64,000 nucleotides of DNA from Ammonifex thiophilus (GTDB taxonomy: Bacteria > Bacillota > Desulfotomaculia > Desulfotomaculales > Ammonificaceae): the NCBI RefSeq assembly GCF_003368535.1, contig NZ_QSLN01000005.1:1-64000 (forward strand). The letters are read 5' to 3'. Below, one piece after another: positions 47,989 through 54,785 of the stretch. Position 1 is the first letter of the stretch. The number at the start of each line of letters is the position of its first letter. Position numbers and translations under genes: made by a program. The notes beneath the pieces were generated by a model. The model worked only from the letters and a program-made list of their open reading frames with translations, did not search any database and was not told where the DNA came from.

Positions 47989-48022
47989 AAATAAAAAAAC
48001 GGCGCGGCTAAGGCCGCGCCAT
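47989..48022 (-). terminator. Terminator of the SASP gene
   Basis: On the minus strand GGCGCGGC pairs with GCCGCGCC around a TTA-containing loop and is followed by GTTTTTTTATTTTT. The stop codon of the SASP gene lies inside the hairpin. It may also insulate the convergent mscS gene. Confidence 0.85.
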
Positions 48023-48331
48023 CAGATTCTGCTCGGCGAACTTGATCATACGACGCACCATGTTTCCTCCGATTTTACCTCCCAGGCGCCCGCCTACGGC
48101 GCCGCAGAGGCGGGAAGGAACATCTCCCCAGTATCCTTCCCTGAGATAGCGGTCCAGTCCCAGCTCCCCTGCTACTTCGTACTTCATCCGCTCCAGGACT
48201 TCCCGGTAATTTTCCGGGGTTATAGCCGGGTGACCAAAGGTGGGATAGCCTATCTCGTTGGCTACTTCTATTTTTAAGAGTTCCAACGGGGAGGCAGCCT
48301 GCGGAACCAAAAGGGACTTCCGCCTTAGCAT
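48008..48331 (-). CDS. Alpha/beta-type small acid-soluble spore protein
   Basis: SASPs coat spore DNA and protect it. The 107-residue product has LELLKIEVANEIG near residue 16, like the GPR protease site region, and the C-terminal box AVGGRLGGKIGGNMVRRMIKFAEQ. It has a 20-residue-plus insertion between the two boxes (WGDVPSRLCGA), longer than the standard 60-70 residues. ATG after GGAGGTGGTGC. Together with SpoVS and GerMN, it shows a spore-former. Confidence 0.88.
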   Translation of the reverse strand: MLRRKSLLVPQAASPLELLKIEVANEIGYPTFGHPAITPENYREVLERMKYEVAGELGLDRYLREGYWGDVPSRLCGAVGGRLGGKIGGNMVRRMIKFAEQNLMARP

Positions 48332-48374
48332 TCCGCACCACCTCCATCTTTATCTTTCCCACCTTTAAGACGCC

Positions 48375-48858
48375 TCATACGAGGATTGTTCCTTCGCTTT
48401 TGGAATTAAATAGAAAACTCAGTATGAATGTAGCTTGGTAGGTGGTAATTAGGGTGGGAAGGCCGCAAGGGTGTGGGGACCGTGCGAAGCCTCCCTGGCG
48501 GCAGGCGCACTTTTTTACAAAAGAGAGCAACTCCTCAGGATGATTTGGTTTGCCCGGCAAGAGCGAATGTGTAGCGGTTAGGTAGTAGCAATATTCAAGG
48601 TAGGAGAGTGCCAGCGGCTCTACTTCTTGTAGGAAAAGCAAGACATCCTTGCGGGGCAGGAGAGATTCTTTACCGATAAGTTTTAGGATTGCGGTACCGT
48701 AGAAAACGGTGGCCAGGCCGCTGAGATCGTTAGCGTTCAAAATAAAAGGTATCGTGCGGACTGCCGGGAGGAATCCGGGCAAAAAAGTAGCCCCCGTCTG
48801 GCGTGCGGCAACTCTCTACGTACTGAGCTATCCTTTCCGACCAAGCAGGACTCAGCAT
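48375..48858 (-). pseudogene. Prenyltransferase/terpene-cyclase-like protein, frameshifted
   Basis: Two frames together encode one domain. The first (ATG at 48858, overlapping the MFS stop) reads MLSPAWSERIAQYVESC, then RTPDGGYFFARIPPGSPHDTFY, and stops; the second continues NANDLSGLATVFYGTAILKLIG and ends with CRQGGFARSPHPCGLPTLITTYQ. The GGY/GGF repeats with P-x-L-x-T-Y are typical of the prenyltransferase beta/squalene cyclase alpha-barrel repeat. One extra T in the TTTTATTTT region (48739-48747) explains the break. The intact product would be about 160 residues, only part of a barrel. Last gene of the fluoride operon. Confidence 0.7.
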
Positions 48859-50039
48859 TTCCCATCCCTCTCCTGCTCAAAAGCCCGCCAGTGCTTGACC
48901 ATCTGGAGGAAGAGCAAGAAGGCTATTGCTTCAAGAATTACTACGAGTATTATGACTTGGTGCGGGCTCCGGTCGTAAAGCATGCCTAGTAAGGCGCCAC
49001 TAAGGAAAGCAGCTGTGCCGTAAGCGGTGTTGAAGATGCCGTACCCCAAGCCACGTCGTGCTATGGGGGTAAGGTCGGCGATGGCCGCACGCAGGGTGCT
49101 CTCATGCAGGCCCATGACTACTCCCCAGATAAGCGTCCCCGCTACCACCTGCAAGGGGTGTGTAGCTAGCACCAGAAAGGTGAGCAGCACCGTCAAGAAG
49201 GGCACGATTATCAGCGAGCGCAACCCTATCCGGTCGTAAAGTCTGCCCGCTAGAAGAGCAGCCACGGCGTCGGTAGCCATGGCACCGGCGTAAAGGAAGG
49301 GAATGGCGGCATCAGACAGGACTTCTTTAACCTTGAAGTGGTAGGCTAGAATCTGGAAGTGGAGAAAGCCGGCTACGGCCACGGCGCTGAAGGCTAAATA
49401 GTACCAGTACGCCTGGGGAAAGCGGGGAGAGTCGGTTTCTGGAGAAGAACGAGGGCTTATTTCCAGCTCTTTAGGAACGGGAAAGCTAATGCGGGCCCAG
49501 GCCAGAATGATGAGGGCTAAGAAGGCGGGTACGGCGTAAAGGGCGAAGCTTTGCCGGAAGGTCCATCCCAGAGAGAGCACGCCTGCGGCCAGAAGGGGCC
49601 CGGTGATAGCCCCTATCTGATCCATAGCTTCGTGGAAGCCGAATCCCCATCCCCTGCCGACCTGCGAGGTGGCGTAGGAGAGCATGGCATCCCTTGGCGG
49701 TGTCCTTAGCCCCTTACCTGCACGTTCGATGACCATTAAAGCAGCGGCGGTTTCCCACCTACCGGCCAGGGCCAGGCTGGGTACCGCCAGCAGGTTCACC
49801 AGGTACCCCAGTCCGGTTAACAACCAGTACCTTTCCGTTCTGTCGGCCAGATATCCTCCTATCAGGCGCAGCGCATAGCCACCGAGCTCACCCAGGCCAG
49901 CAAAAAAGCCCACGATGGCTGCACTGGCACCCAAGGAAGCCATGAAGGGGCCTATTATGCTGCGGGCTCCTTCGTAGGTGATATCGCCGAAGAGGCTCAC
50001 CAGTCCCATGAAGAAGATAAAAAGCCAGGCTCGACTCAT
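48852..50039 (-). CDS. MFS transporter
   Basis: The 395-residue protein has about 12 membrane segments with MFS features: GGYALRLIGGYLADRTERYWLLTG between helices 2 and 3 and RAGKGLRTPPRDAMLSYAT in the middle loop. It resembles drug or small-solute exporters, but the substrate is unknown. ATG overlaps the upstream HEAT gene by 4 bases and its stop overlaps the next gene. As a member of the fluoride-controlled operon it could export a toxic compound formed with fluoride; this is inference. Confidence 0.85.
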   Translation of the reverse strand: MSRAWLFIFFMGLVSLFGDITYEGARSIIGPFMASLGASAAIVGFFAGLGELGGYALRLIGGYLADRTERYWLLTGLGYLVNLLAVPSLALAGRWETAAALMVIERAGKGLRTPPRDAMLSYATSQVGRGWGFGFHEAMDQIGAITGPLLAAGVLSLGWTFRQSFALYAVPAFLALIILAWARISFPVPKELEISPRSSPETDSPRFPQAYWYYLAFSAVAVAGFLHFQILAYHFKVKEVLSDAAIPFLYAGAMATDAVAALLAGRLYDRIGLRSLIIVPFLTVLLTFLVLATHPLQVVAGTLIWGVVMGLHESTLRAAIADLTPIARRGLGYGIFNTAYGTAAFLSGALLGMLYDRSPHQVIILVVILEAIAFLLFLQMVKHWRAFEQERDGKC

Positions 50040-50536
50040 AGTAGGTCGCCCCCCTTCTTTATCCGGCTGAGCAAAGCTTGCGCTTCCTTCTTTACCTTTG
50101 GGCTGGGGTCCTCCTTGGCTAAATTCTGTAAGATAGCCGCCAATCCTGCCGGCAGGGCAGAAGTTTCAAAGCTCTTTAAGCTTTCCAAGGAAGCAAGGCG
50201 CACCAAGAAACTAGAGTCTCTAAGTGCTTCGAGCAAAATGTCTGGCCGTTCTTTCATCCTGCCTAGCGCCCTAACCACCGCGGCCCGCAAGAAGGGGTCG
50301 GGAGAATAAAACAAAGAGGCCAGTACCGGAGCGGCGGGTGAAGCCCGGGGCCCCAGCTTCCCCAAAAGCTCTATGGCCCGCAGGCGAGTCTCTGGCTCCG
50401 GATGTTGTACTGCCCAAATGAGCTTGGTAAGAAAGTCCTCGTGGTGCCCCCCTTCAAGGGGAGCACCACACTTCTCGCAGACCTTCTTCTCAGGCGGATT
50501 CTCGTGGTAGCAGCTCGGGCAGAACTTTTTAACCAT
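50036..50536 (-). CDS. Zinc-ribbon and HEAT-repeat protein
   Basis: The 166-residue product begins with a zinc ribbon (CPSC and CEKC pairs in the first 25 residues) and then has about three HEAT-like repeats (ETRLRAIELLGKLGPRA, DPFLRAAVVRALGRM, SFLVRLASLESLKSF). HEAT proteins usually bind other proteins or cofactors. ATG after AAAGGAAAAGAAGAGG in the universal stress gene (8-base overlap). Function in the operon is unknown. Confidence 0.75.
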   Translation of the reverse strand: MVKKFCPSCYHENPPEKKVCEKCGAPLEGGHHEDFLTKLIWAVQHPEPETRLRAIELLGKLGPRASPAAPVLASLFYSPDPFLRAAVVRALGRMKERPDILLEALRDSSFLVRLASLESLKSFETSALPAGLAAILQNLAKEDPSPKVKKEAQALLSRIKKGGDLL

Positions 50537-50972
50537 TCCCGTCCTCTTCTTTTCCTTTCTCTATGAGAACGGCGCAGGGAGCGTGACGCACTATGTAAGT
50601 GGAGACGCTTCCCATGAGCAAACGCTGAAGTGGGCTCCAACCTCGGGTACCGGCGATAATGAGATCGCACTCTTGTTCCTGGGCGAAGCGGATTATGGTT
50701 TCCCCGATATGGCCGAACAGCAGGTGGATTTTAAGCTCCACACCTCTAGTCTTTGCCTGTTGTGATGCCTTTTCGAGTTTCTTACGGTAAAAATCCTGTG
50801 CCTTCCCGACCATCTCTTCCACTTCGCCCACCGTGCCTGCGTATTCGGGCAGACTTACCACGGTGAGGACGTGAAGCTCACTGCCGCAGCACCGAGCCAG
50901 CTCTATGCCGGCAGTCAGGGCTTTTTGGGAGTAAGGGGAACCGTCGAAGGCCACCAGAATTTTCTTGTACAT
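50529..50972 (-). CDS. Universal stress protein family
   Basis: The 147-residue UspA-type protein starts MYKKILVAFDGSPYSQKAL and has the ATP-binding pattern GTRGWSPLQRLLMGSVSTYIVRHAPC. It is likely an ATP-binding stress protein. The ATG overlaps the antiporter stop by one base, so the two are coupled. Such domains often regulate ion transporters, which fits the neighbour. Confidence 0.9.
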   Translation of the reverse strand: MYKKILVAFDGSPYSQKALTAGIELARCCGSELHVLTVVSLPEYAGTVGEVEEMVGKAQDFYRKKLEKASQQAKTRGVELKIHLLFGHIGETIIRFAQEQECDLIIAGTRGWSPLQRLLMGSVSTYIVRHAPCAVLIEKGKEEDGNG

Positions 50973-52135
50973 TATCTCTCCTCCTTAGCAGGTATCGCTT
51001 TGCTCACAGCTTCTTTCTCCTTTGTCCCTTTTGGATAGAAGAAAGCCTGGGCTATTAAGGTGGGAATGACCCCGCTTAGTATCACCACGGTCACCAGTAC
51101 GGAGTACTGTTGCTGGTTTATTAGGCGGTGGGTAAGCCCGTAAAGAGAGGATATGGTTCCGAAGGTGAGTCCAGTGGACATGAGGAGAGTGGTATACATT
51201 CCCTCGCGCACTTCCCAGCGGAAGAGCCTGGTTAAAGGCCATACGCCTATAAATTTGGCCGCCACTTTGACTAGGAGAAGGATTATTATCAGGGCAAGCG
51301 AACTCCAAAGGGCAGGCAAGGAGATGTAGATCCCTGCCTTAAGGAAATAGAAGGGAGTTAATAAAGCGAAGGCCGCCGCCCGCATGCGGAACAAGAGTTC
51401 CCTTTCCCTTTGGAAGAAGTCCGCCAGGCATAGCCCCAGCAAATAAGCCGGTAACACCGCTTCACTTCCGGCTTTGGTGGCCAGGCCTCCTAGTAAGAGC
51501 AGGAAAAAGAGAGTGTACTTTACTTCTGTCTGACTGATTTTCCCTCCAAATATTCGTTGAAACATGGGGGTAAGCCGCGGTAGCAGGAACAGTATGAATA
51601 AGGTGGCCAGGATAAAGAAAAGCATCCAGTAGTCGTAGTGGGCGAAAGCCACGCCCAAAGCCAGCACTGTGCCTAGGTCGGTAATGAAGCAGCCTGCCAG
51701 AATTAGTTGCCCTAATTCCGTGGCGTTAATTCCGGTCTCCACCATTACGGCATAGACGATGGCTACCGAAGTGGTGGACAGAGCGATACCGGCTATCAAG
51801 GCGGCTTGCAGGTCCCACCTGGCCAGATAGTAGCTGTAGGCGAAGGCTGCTAGGAAGGGGAACAGAAACGAAACCGTGCCCAGAGCAAGGCTCTCTTTCA
51901 AGTTCTTCTTCAGGACCGCGGGATCCACTTCTGCTCCGGCCAAAAAAGTGAGGACGATGGCCCCCAGCCCGGCTAGAAAGTTGCCCCACTCGTTGGGCTG
52001 TAAGTGCAGAAAGTTGTCGGCCAGTACCCCTACTAGAATCTCCACCATGGCTACCGAGATTCCAGTGCGGATGGAGATAATCCCGGCTACCAGCGCGAGC
52101 CCTAGCCAAACTGAAGCCACTAACCAAGTGTTCAT
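50972..52135 (-). CDS. CPA2-family cation/proton antiporter under fluoride riboswitch
   Basis: The 387-residue protein has about 11 membrane segments with the Na+/H+ exchanger domain. It starts LVAGIISIRTGISVAMVEILVGVLADNF and has FLAGAEVDPAVLKK and GCFITDLGTVLALG. It lacks the TrkA-N domain of long KefB forms. The ATG follows AAAAGGAGGTTTC. The fluoride riboswitch ahead implies that it exports or counters fluoride, possibly by moving F- or by compensating protons; which one is not shown by the sequence. First gene of a five-gene operon. Confidence 0.88.
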   Translation of the reverse strand: MNTWLVASVWLGLALVAGIISIRTGISVAMVEILVGVLADNFLHLQPNEWGNFLAGLGAIVLTFLAGAEVDPAVLKKNLKESLALGTVSFLFPFLAAFAYSYYLARWDLQAALIAGIALSTTSVAIVYAVMVETGINATELGQLILAGCFITDLGTVLALGVAFAHYDYWMLFFILATLFILFLLPRLTPMFQRIFGGKISQTEVKYTLFFLLLLGGLATKAGSEAVLPAYLLGLCLADFFQRERELLFRMRAAAFALLTPFYFLKAGIYISLPALWSSLALIIILLLVKVAAKFIGVWPLTRLFRWEVREGMYTTLLMSTGLTFGTISSLYGLTHRLINQQQYSVLVTVVILSGVIPTLIAQAFFYPKGTKEKEAVSKAIPAKEER

Positions 52136-52170
52136 CTTAGAAACCTCCTTTTAATGTTTACTAAAAAATA

Positions 52171-52218
52171 CAAAAGCTCCTGGCCTTCCCTTGGAACAAC
52201 TAGGGAAAACCAGGAGCC
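52171..52218 (-). terminator. Riboswitch-controlled terminator
   Basis: GCTCCTGG (in the aptamer 3' part) pairs with CCAGGAGC, with TTCCC/GGGAA pairing inside, and is followed by TTTTGTATTTTTT. Aptamer folding would use CUCC in its closing helix, so fluoride binding should prevent termination. Confidence 0.88.
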
Positions 52219-52262
52219 ATTAGCCCTTGTCCGGGGCGGTTAAGGCGGGCTCCATCGCCTTG
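52208..52262 (-). promoter_or_regulatory. Fluoride riboswitch (crcB motif)
   Basis: On the minus strand the RNA has GGCGAUGGAGCC at the 5' end, CGCCUUAACCGCC in the middle, a GCCC/GGGC hairpin, and GGCUAAUGGCUCCUG at the 3' end. This matches the fluoride aptamer consensus closely, including the GGCGAUGG start, the ACCGCC stretch and the GGCUxAUGGCUCC end. GGAG and CUCC form the closing helix. It is followed at once by a terminator that shares the last arm, as in known examples. Confidence 0.92.
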
Positions 52263-52282
52263 TAGTTTTTAAGCCGGAAACC

Positions 52283-52312
52283 ATTATATTTTACTCCCGT
52301 CATAAGGTTCAA
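52283..52312 (-). promoter_or_regulatory. Promoter of the fluoride operon
   Basis: On the minus strand TTGAAC is followed after 18 bases by a perfect TATAAT. Transcription would start some 15 bases before the aptamer. Confidence 0.7.
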
Positions 52313-52471
52313 CCACTTTTGGGCCTTAAGCTTGTGCAAGAAGCCCCCTGGTTTTTCTAAGGGCTGGATTTATTTCTACGAAAGAAGCAGAAAAAGGGAG
52401 CGAGAGGAAGTCCGAACCAGAGAAAGACCGGAAGAATGGGTAAGAACGGGAAATTCTATCCGGAATCTGGT
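52313..52471. other. Intergenic region between divergent units
   Basis: This AT- and purine-rich stretch between the fluoride operon promoter and the promoter of the secreted-protein genes has no reading frame with a good ribosome site. I see no clear structured element other than the two flanking promoters. Confidence 0.6.
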
Positions 52472-52499
52472 TTGACTAGTCCTAGGACTCTTGTAATAT
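52472..52499 (+). promoter_or_regulatory. Promoter with palindromic operator
   Basis: TTGACT (52472-52477) and TAATAT (52494-52499) are 16 bases apart. The spacer begins with a perfect 12-base palindrome, AGTCCTAGGACT (52478-52489). A palindrome in the spacer could be the site of a dimeric repressor or a MerR-like activator; this is inference. A 150-base untranslated stretch follows before the first gene. Confidence 0.55.
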
Positions 52500-52647
52500 T
52501 CTTAGCTAGAAATTGCGAATATGTGTGGTGGCAATACTCGACTAAAAACCTGTAATTCATTCCTTCAATCTTTTTCGACATGTTCCGCTACTTGCAGCGC
52601 TGGTGAAAGCAGTTTAGTTTCTAGGCGTGTGAAGGGAGGTGATAAAG

Positions 52648-52935
52648 TTGAAGAAGGCGTTAGTTCTAGCAATTGCGCTGTGGTCTTTGTCTTTTGCTTT
52701 TTTCGACTGGAGCTGGATGCGCCAAGTCCTTGATCGGGACATGGAAGCGATTAGTGGCAGCGTCGACGTTCGGGTGGTTGTCAACGGTCACGCGGAGGAA
52801 GCTTTTCAGGAACTTCAACCAATAGGCCCTAACCTTTTTGGAGCAGAAGCAAAGGTAGAAAAAGTAGTAGACGGCGTTTCTGCTCGTGCCAGTTCCTTTG
52901 TTCAGATCTACTTGCCTACTGCAACGGTTAAGTAA
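52648..52935 (+). CDS. Small secreted or membrane-anchored protein, unknown
   Basis: The 95-residue product begins with a positively charged and hydrophobic signal (MKKALVLAIALWSLSFAFF) and continues with a predicted soluble part with VDVRVVVNGHAEEAF. The start is a TTG at 52648, six bases after a strong AGGGAGGTGAT; the GTG at 52639 is inside that site. No family recognised. It precedes the two paralogues below and may be co-transcribed with them. Confidence 0.6.
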   Translation: MKKALVLAIALWSLSFAFFDWSWMRQVLDRDMEAISGSVDVRVVVNGHAEEAFQELQPIGPNLFGAEAKVEKVVDGVSARASSFVQIYLPTATVK

Positions 52936-53012
52936 TCCTTCAAGCCCTAGGCTAAAGCGAGCAACCGGGCCGTGAGGACAGGCGGAAACTTAGATGAGGA
53001 GGGGATGTAAAA

Positions 53013-53411
53013 ATGCGTAGGCTGGGCCGAAAGGCGGTTTGCTTTTTCACCCTGTCGTTGCTAATGCTGCTCCCTGTGATTCCGGCATTCGCGGCTGAAA
53101 ATCCGCTGGGCGATCTTCTTAGCTCCATCAACCAGTTGGTGGGAAGCACCAGCGTAACGGCCGATACCATGGCAACCATAAAGTTGAGTAACGGAACACA
53201 AGTGGTAGCCAAAGCGGGAACCAACCAAAATGCCAGCGGTGTTACCGGATTGCTTTCTTCGGTTACCGGTGGCAGCATGGCGGCGGGAGCCAGCGTTACC
53301 TACGGGGACTACGCTGCCAGCGCCTCGGTGAACGCCGACTGGGGCTTGGCTTCTTCGGTGCGGGCTCTCGGCGGCTTGTTGGCTTCCCTGGGTGGTGCCC
53401 TGGGCAAGTAG
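53013..53411 (+). CDS. Secreted small protein A (paralogue pair)
   Basis: The 132-residue product has a signal peptide cleaved after PAFA, then AENPLGDLLSSINQLVG, a Ser/Thr/Ala-rich middle and an ending LASSVRALGGLLASLGGALG. The mature protein is rich in Gly, Ala and Ser with alternating small hydrophobic residues, suggesting a beta-rich or amphipathic surface protein. GAGGAGGGGATG precedes the ATG. It is about 40 percent similar by eye to the next gene. No known family recognised. Confidence 0.75.
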   Translation: MRRLGRKAVCFFTLSLLMLLPVIPAFAAENPLGDLLSSINQLVGSTSVTADTMATIKLSNGTQVVAKAGTNQNASGVTGLLSSVTGGSMAAGASVTYGDYAASASVNADWGLASSVRALGGLLASLGGALGK

Positions 53412-53439
53412 AAATCCAGATGGAAGGAGGTATAGAATC

Positions 53440-53844
53440 GTGTTCAAGAAGAGTAAGGTGCTCGCGGTGGTTGTGCTGGCCGGTCTGCTCCTGGCGCTGA
53501 ATACCGGGGTGGCTCTGGCGGCAGAAAATCCTATTGGTGACCTACTCAACTCTGTAGGGCAGCTGGTAGGAGAGCACAGCATCGTTTCGGGAAGCGGGGT
53601 CTATGCCACACTGCCCAACGGTGATGCAGTCGGGGCTACGGCTACTTACTCCAATAAACAGACGGGGCTTAACGGGTTGCTGGGCGGTCTTCTGGGTGGC
53701 AGCTACGCTACCTCGGCAGAGCTCAAAGGACCCAACAACCTCTCGGCTTACGCTTACACTTCTGGTGATTACGGCCTCGCTTCCTCGGTCCGCGGGTTGG
53801 CTGCCGGGTTAAGCGGTCTCTTGAGCGGGGTTCTGGGCAGGTAA
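53440..53844 (+). CDS. Secreted small protein B (paralogue pair)
   Basis: The 134-residue product has a signal peptide ending ALA before AENPIGDLLNSVGQLVG, then LPNGDAVGATATYSNKQTGL, and the end LASSVRGLAAGLSGLLSGVLG. The AENPxGDLLxS and LASSVRxL motifs are shared with the neighbour, so the genes arose by duplication. The frame opens at 53392 but the GTG at 53440, nine bases after GGAAGGAGG, starts the signal peptide. Followed by a terminator. Unknown function. Confidence 0.75.
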   Translation: MFKKSKVLAVVVLAGLLLALNTGVALAAENPIGDLLNSVGQLVGEHSIVSGSGVYATLPNGDAVGATATYSNKQTGLNGLLGGLLGGSYATSAELKGPNNLSAYAYTSGDYGLASSVRGLAAGLSGLLSGVLGR

Positions 53845-53888
53845 AAGTTCCTCTCGTAACGCCTGTTTCTTACGGTCCGGACTCGAGT

Positions 53889-53922
53889 GGCTGCGTCTTG
53901 GAAGGGACGCAGCCATTTTGTC
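53889..53922 (+). terminator. Terminator after the secreted protein genes
   Basis: GGCTGCGTC and GACGCAGCC form a nine-pair stem with an eight-base loop, followed by ATTTTGT. Confidence 0.85.
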
Positions 53923-54071
53923 CTTAAGAAACTCATCTCGGAGTGCGCGTAAAGTTTCTGGTAGGCACTGGGAGTGCTCTCAGCTGCTCGCCAGGTCCTT
54001 GGGGCCTAAACCTCGACGGGCAACCGGGCCACCGTTTGCCAACCCTTGAGGCACGCGATCTAAAAATCTTG

Positions 54072-54100
54072 TTGACAATAGGGGGGGTATGTGTTAAAAC
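54072..54100 (+). promoter_or_regulatory. Promoter of speD
   Basis: A perfect TTGACA is followed after 17 bases by TAAAAC. The start site would be near 54107, giving a leader of about 110 bases. Confidence 0.6.
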
Positions 54101-54106
54101 TAAATC

Positions 54107-54215
54107 GATTGGAATTGACCGCTTAGCGCCTGATACACAAGGTTTTTGGCGCTGGGTGGCGGTTCCAAAAATTTTTGGTCAAGTAAAAATCTTTGAGGAG
54201 GGGGGAGCGGTAAAG
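54107..54215 (+). promoter_or_regulatory. Structured leader of speD
   Basis: A long helix forms from ACCGC (54118-54122) with GCGGT (54159-54163) and AGCGCC (54125-54130) with GGCGCT (54148-54153). Next comes a perfect 14-base palindrome CCAAAAATTTTTGG (54165-54178). This could be an RNA switch or an operator. No match to a known SAM or polyamine element is claimed. Confidence 0.45.
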
Positions 54216-54596
54216 ATGAAGGCCCTGGGGCGGCATGTGCTGGCAGAGTTCTACGGTTGCGACTTCAATGCTCTCAACGATGTCGAGCTGGTAGAAAGGG
54301 CTATGGTCGAGGCAGCGCTCGAAGCAGGAGCAGAGGTGCGGGAGTGCGTCTTCCACAAGTTCAGCCCTCAGGGGGTAAGCGGGGTAGTAGTCATTTCAGA
54401 GTCGCATTTGGCCATCCACACATGGCCGGAGTTAGGGTACGCGGCGGTTGACGTCTTTACCTGTGGAGAAAAGGTAGATCCTTGGGAAGCCTGCAATTAT
54501 CTCACCAAGTGCTTTGGAGCTAAAGAGGTAGTAGCACACGAGCAGAAGCGGGGCATCATTCCCGCCTCCTATCTGCAGGCGGCCAAGGCGGTTTAA
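54216..54596 (+). CDS. speD: S-adenosylmethionine decarboxylase proenzyme
   Basis: SpeD decarboxylates AdoMet for aminopropyl transfer in spermidine synthesis. The 126-residue class 1B proenzyme has the self-cleavage site between Glu62 and Ser63 in [13 protein letters not shown], which forms the pyruvoyl cofactor, and the [14 protein letters not shown] segment. A longer frame opens at 53943, but the ATG at 54216 follows GGAGGGGGGAG and gives the family length. No speE is adjacent. Confidence 0.95.
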   Translation: MKALGRHVLAEFYGCDFNALNDVELVERAMVEAALEAGAEVRECVFHKFSPQGVSGVVVISESHLAIHTWPELGYAAVDVFTCGEKVDPWEACNYLTKCFGAKEVVAHEQKRGIIPASYLQAAKAV

Positions 54597-54651
54597 GGGA
54601 GGGATTTTTATTAGTACGCTCTTAAAGAGAAGAGCGCCTAAACTCTAAGTG

Positions 54652-54696
54652 GGCCTTGCGGGTAAGAAAGGAGCTCGCGAGGCCAATTTATTTTTC
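54652..54696 (+). terminator. Terminator after speD
   Basis: GGCCTTGCG and CGCGAGGCC form a stem with one G-U pair around a 15-base loop, followed by AATTTATTTTT. A second hairpin (CGCTCTT/AAGAGCG) just upstream has no T-tract. Confidence 0.75.
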
Positions 54697-54785
54697 ACGG
54701 GATTTATGCCGGCAGGAAAAGAGCTTGGGCAGGCGAATACTATTGCACAAGGGTGTAGCGAACCACCGGGGAGGAGGCGTACCTG

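Noticed and set aside
53943-54215. N-terminal extension of the speD frame
   Set aside because: It would cross the predicted promoter and leader; family length and ribosome site favour the ATG at 54216.
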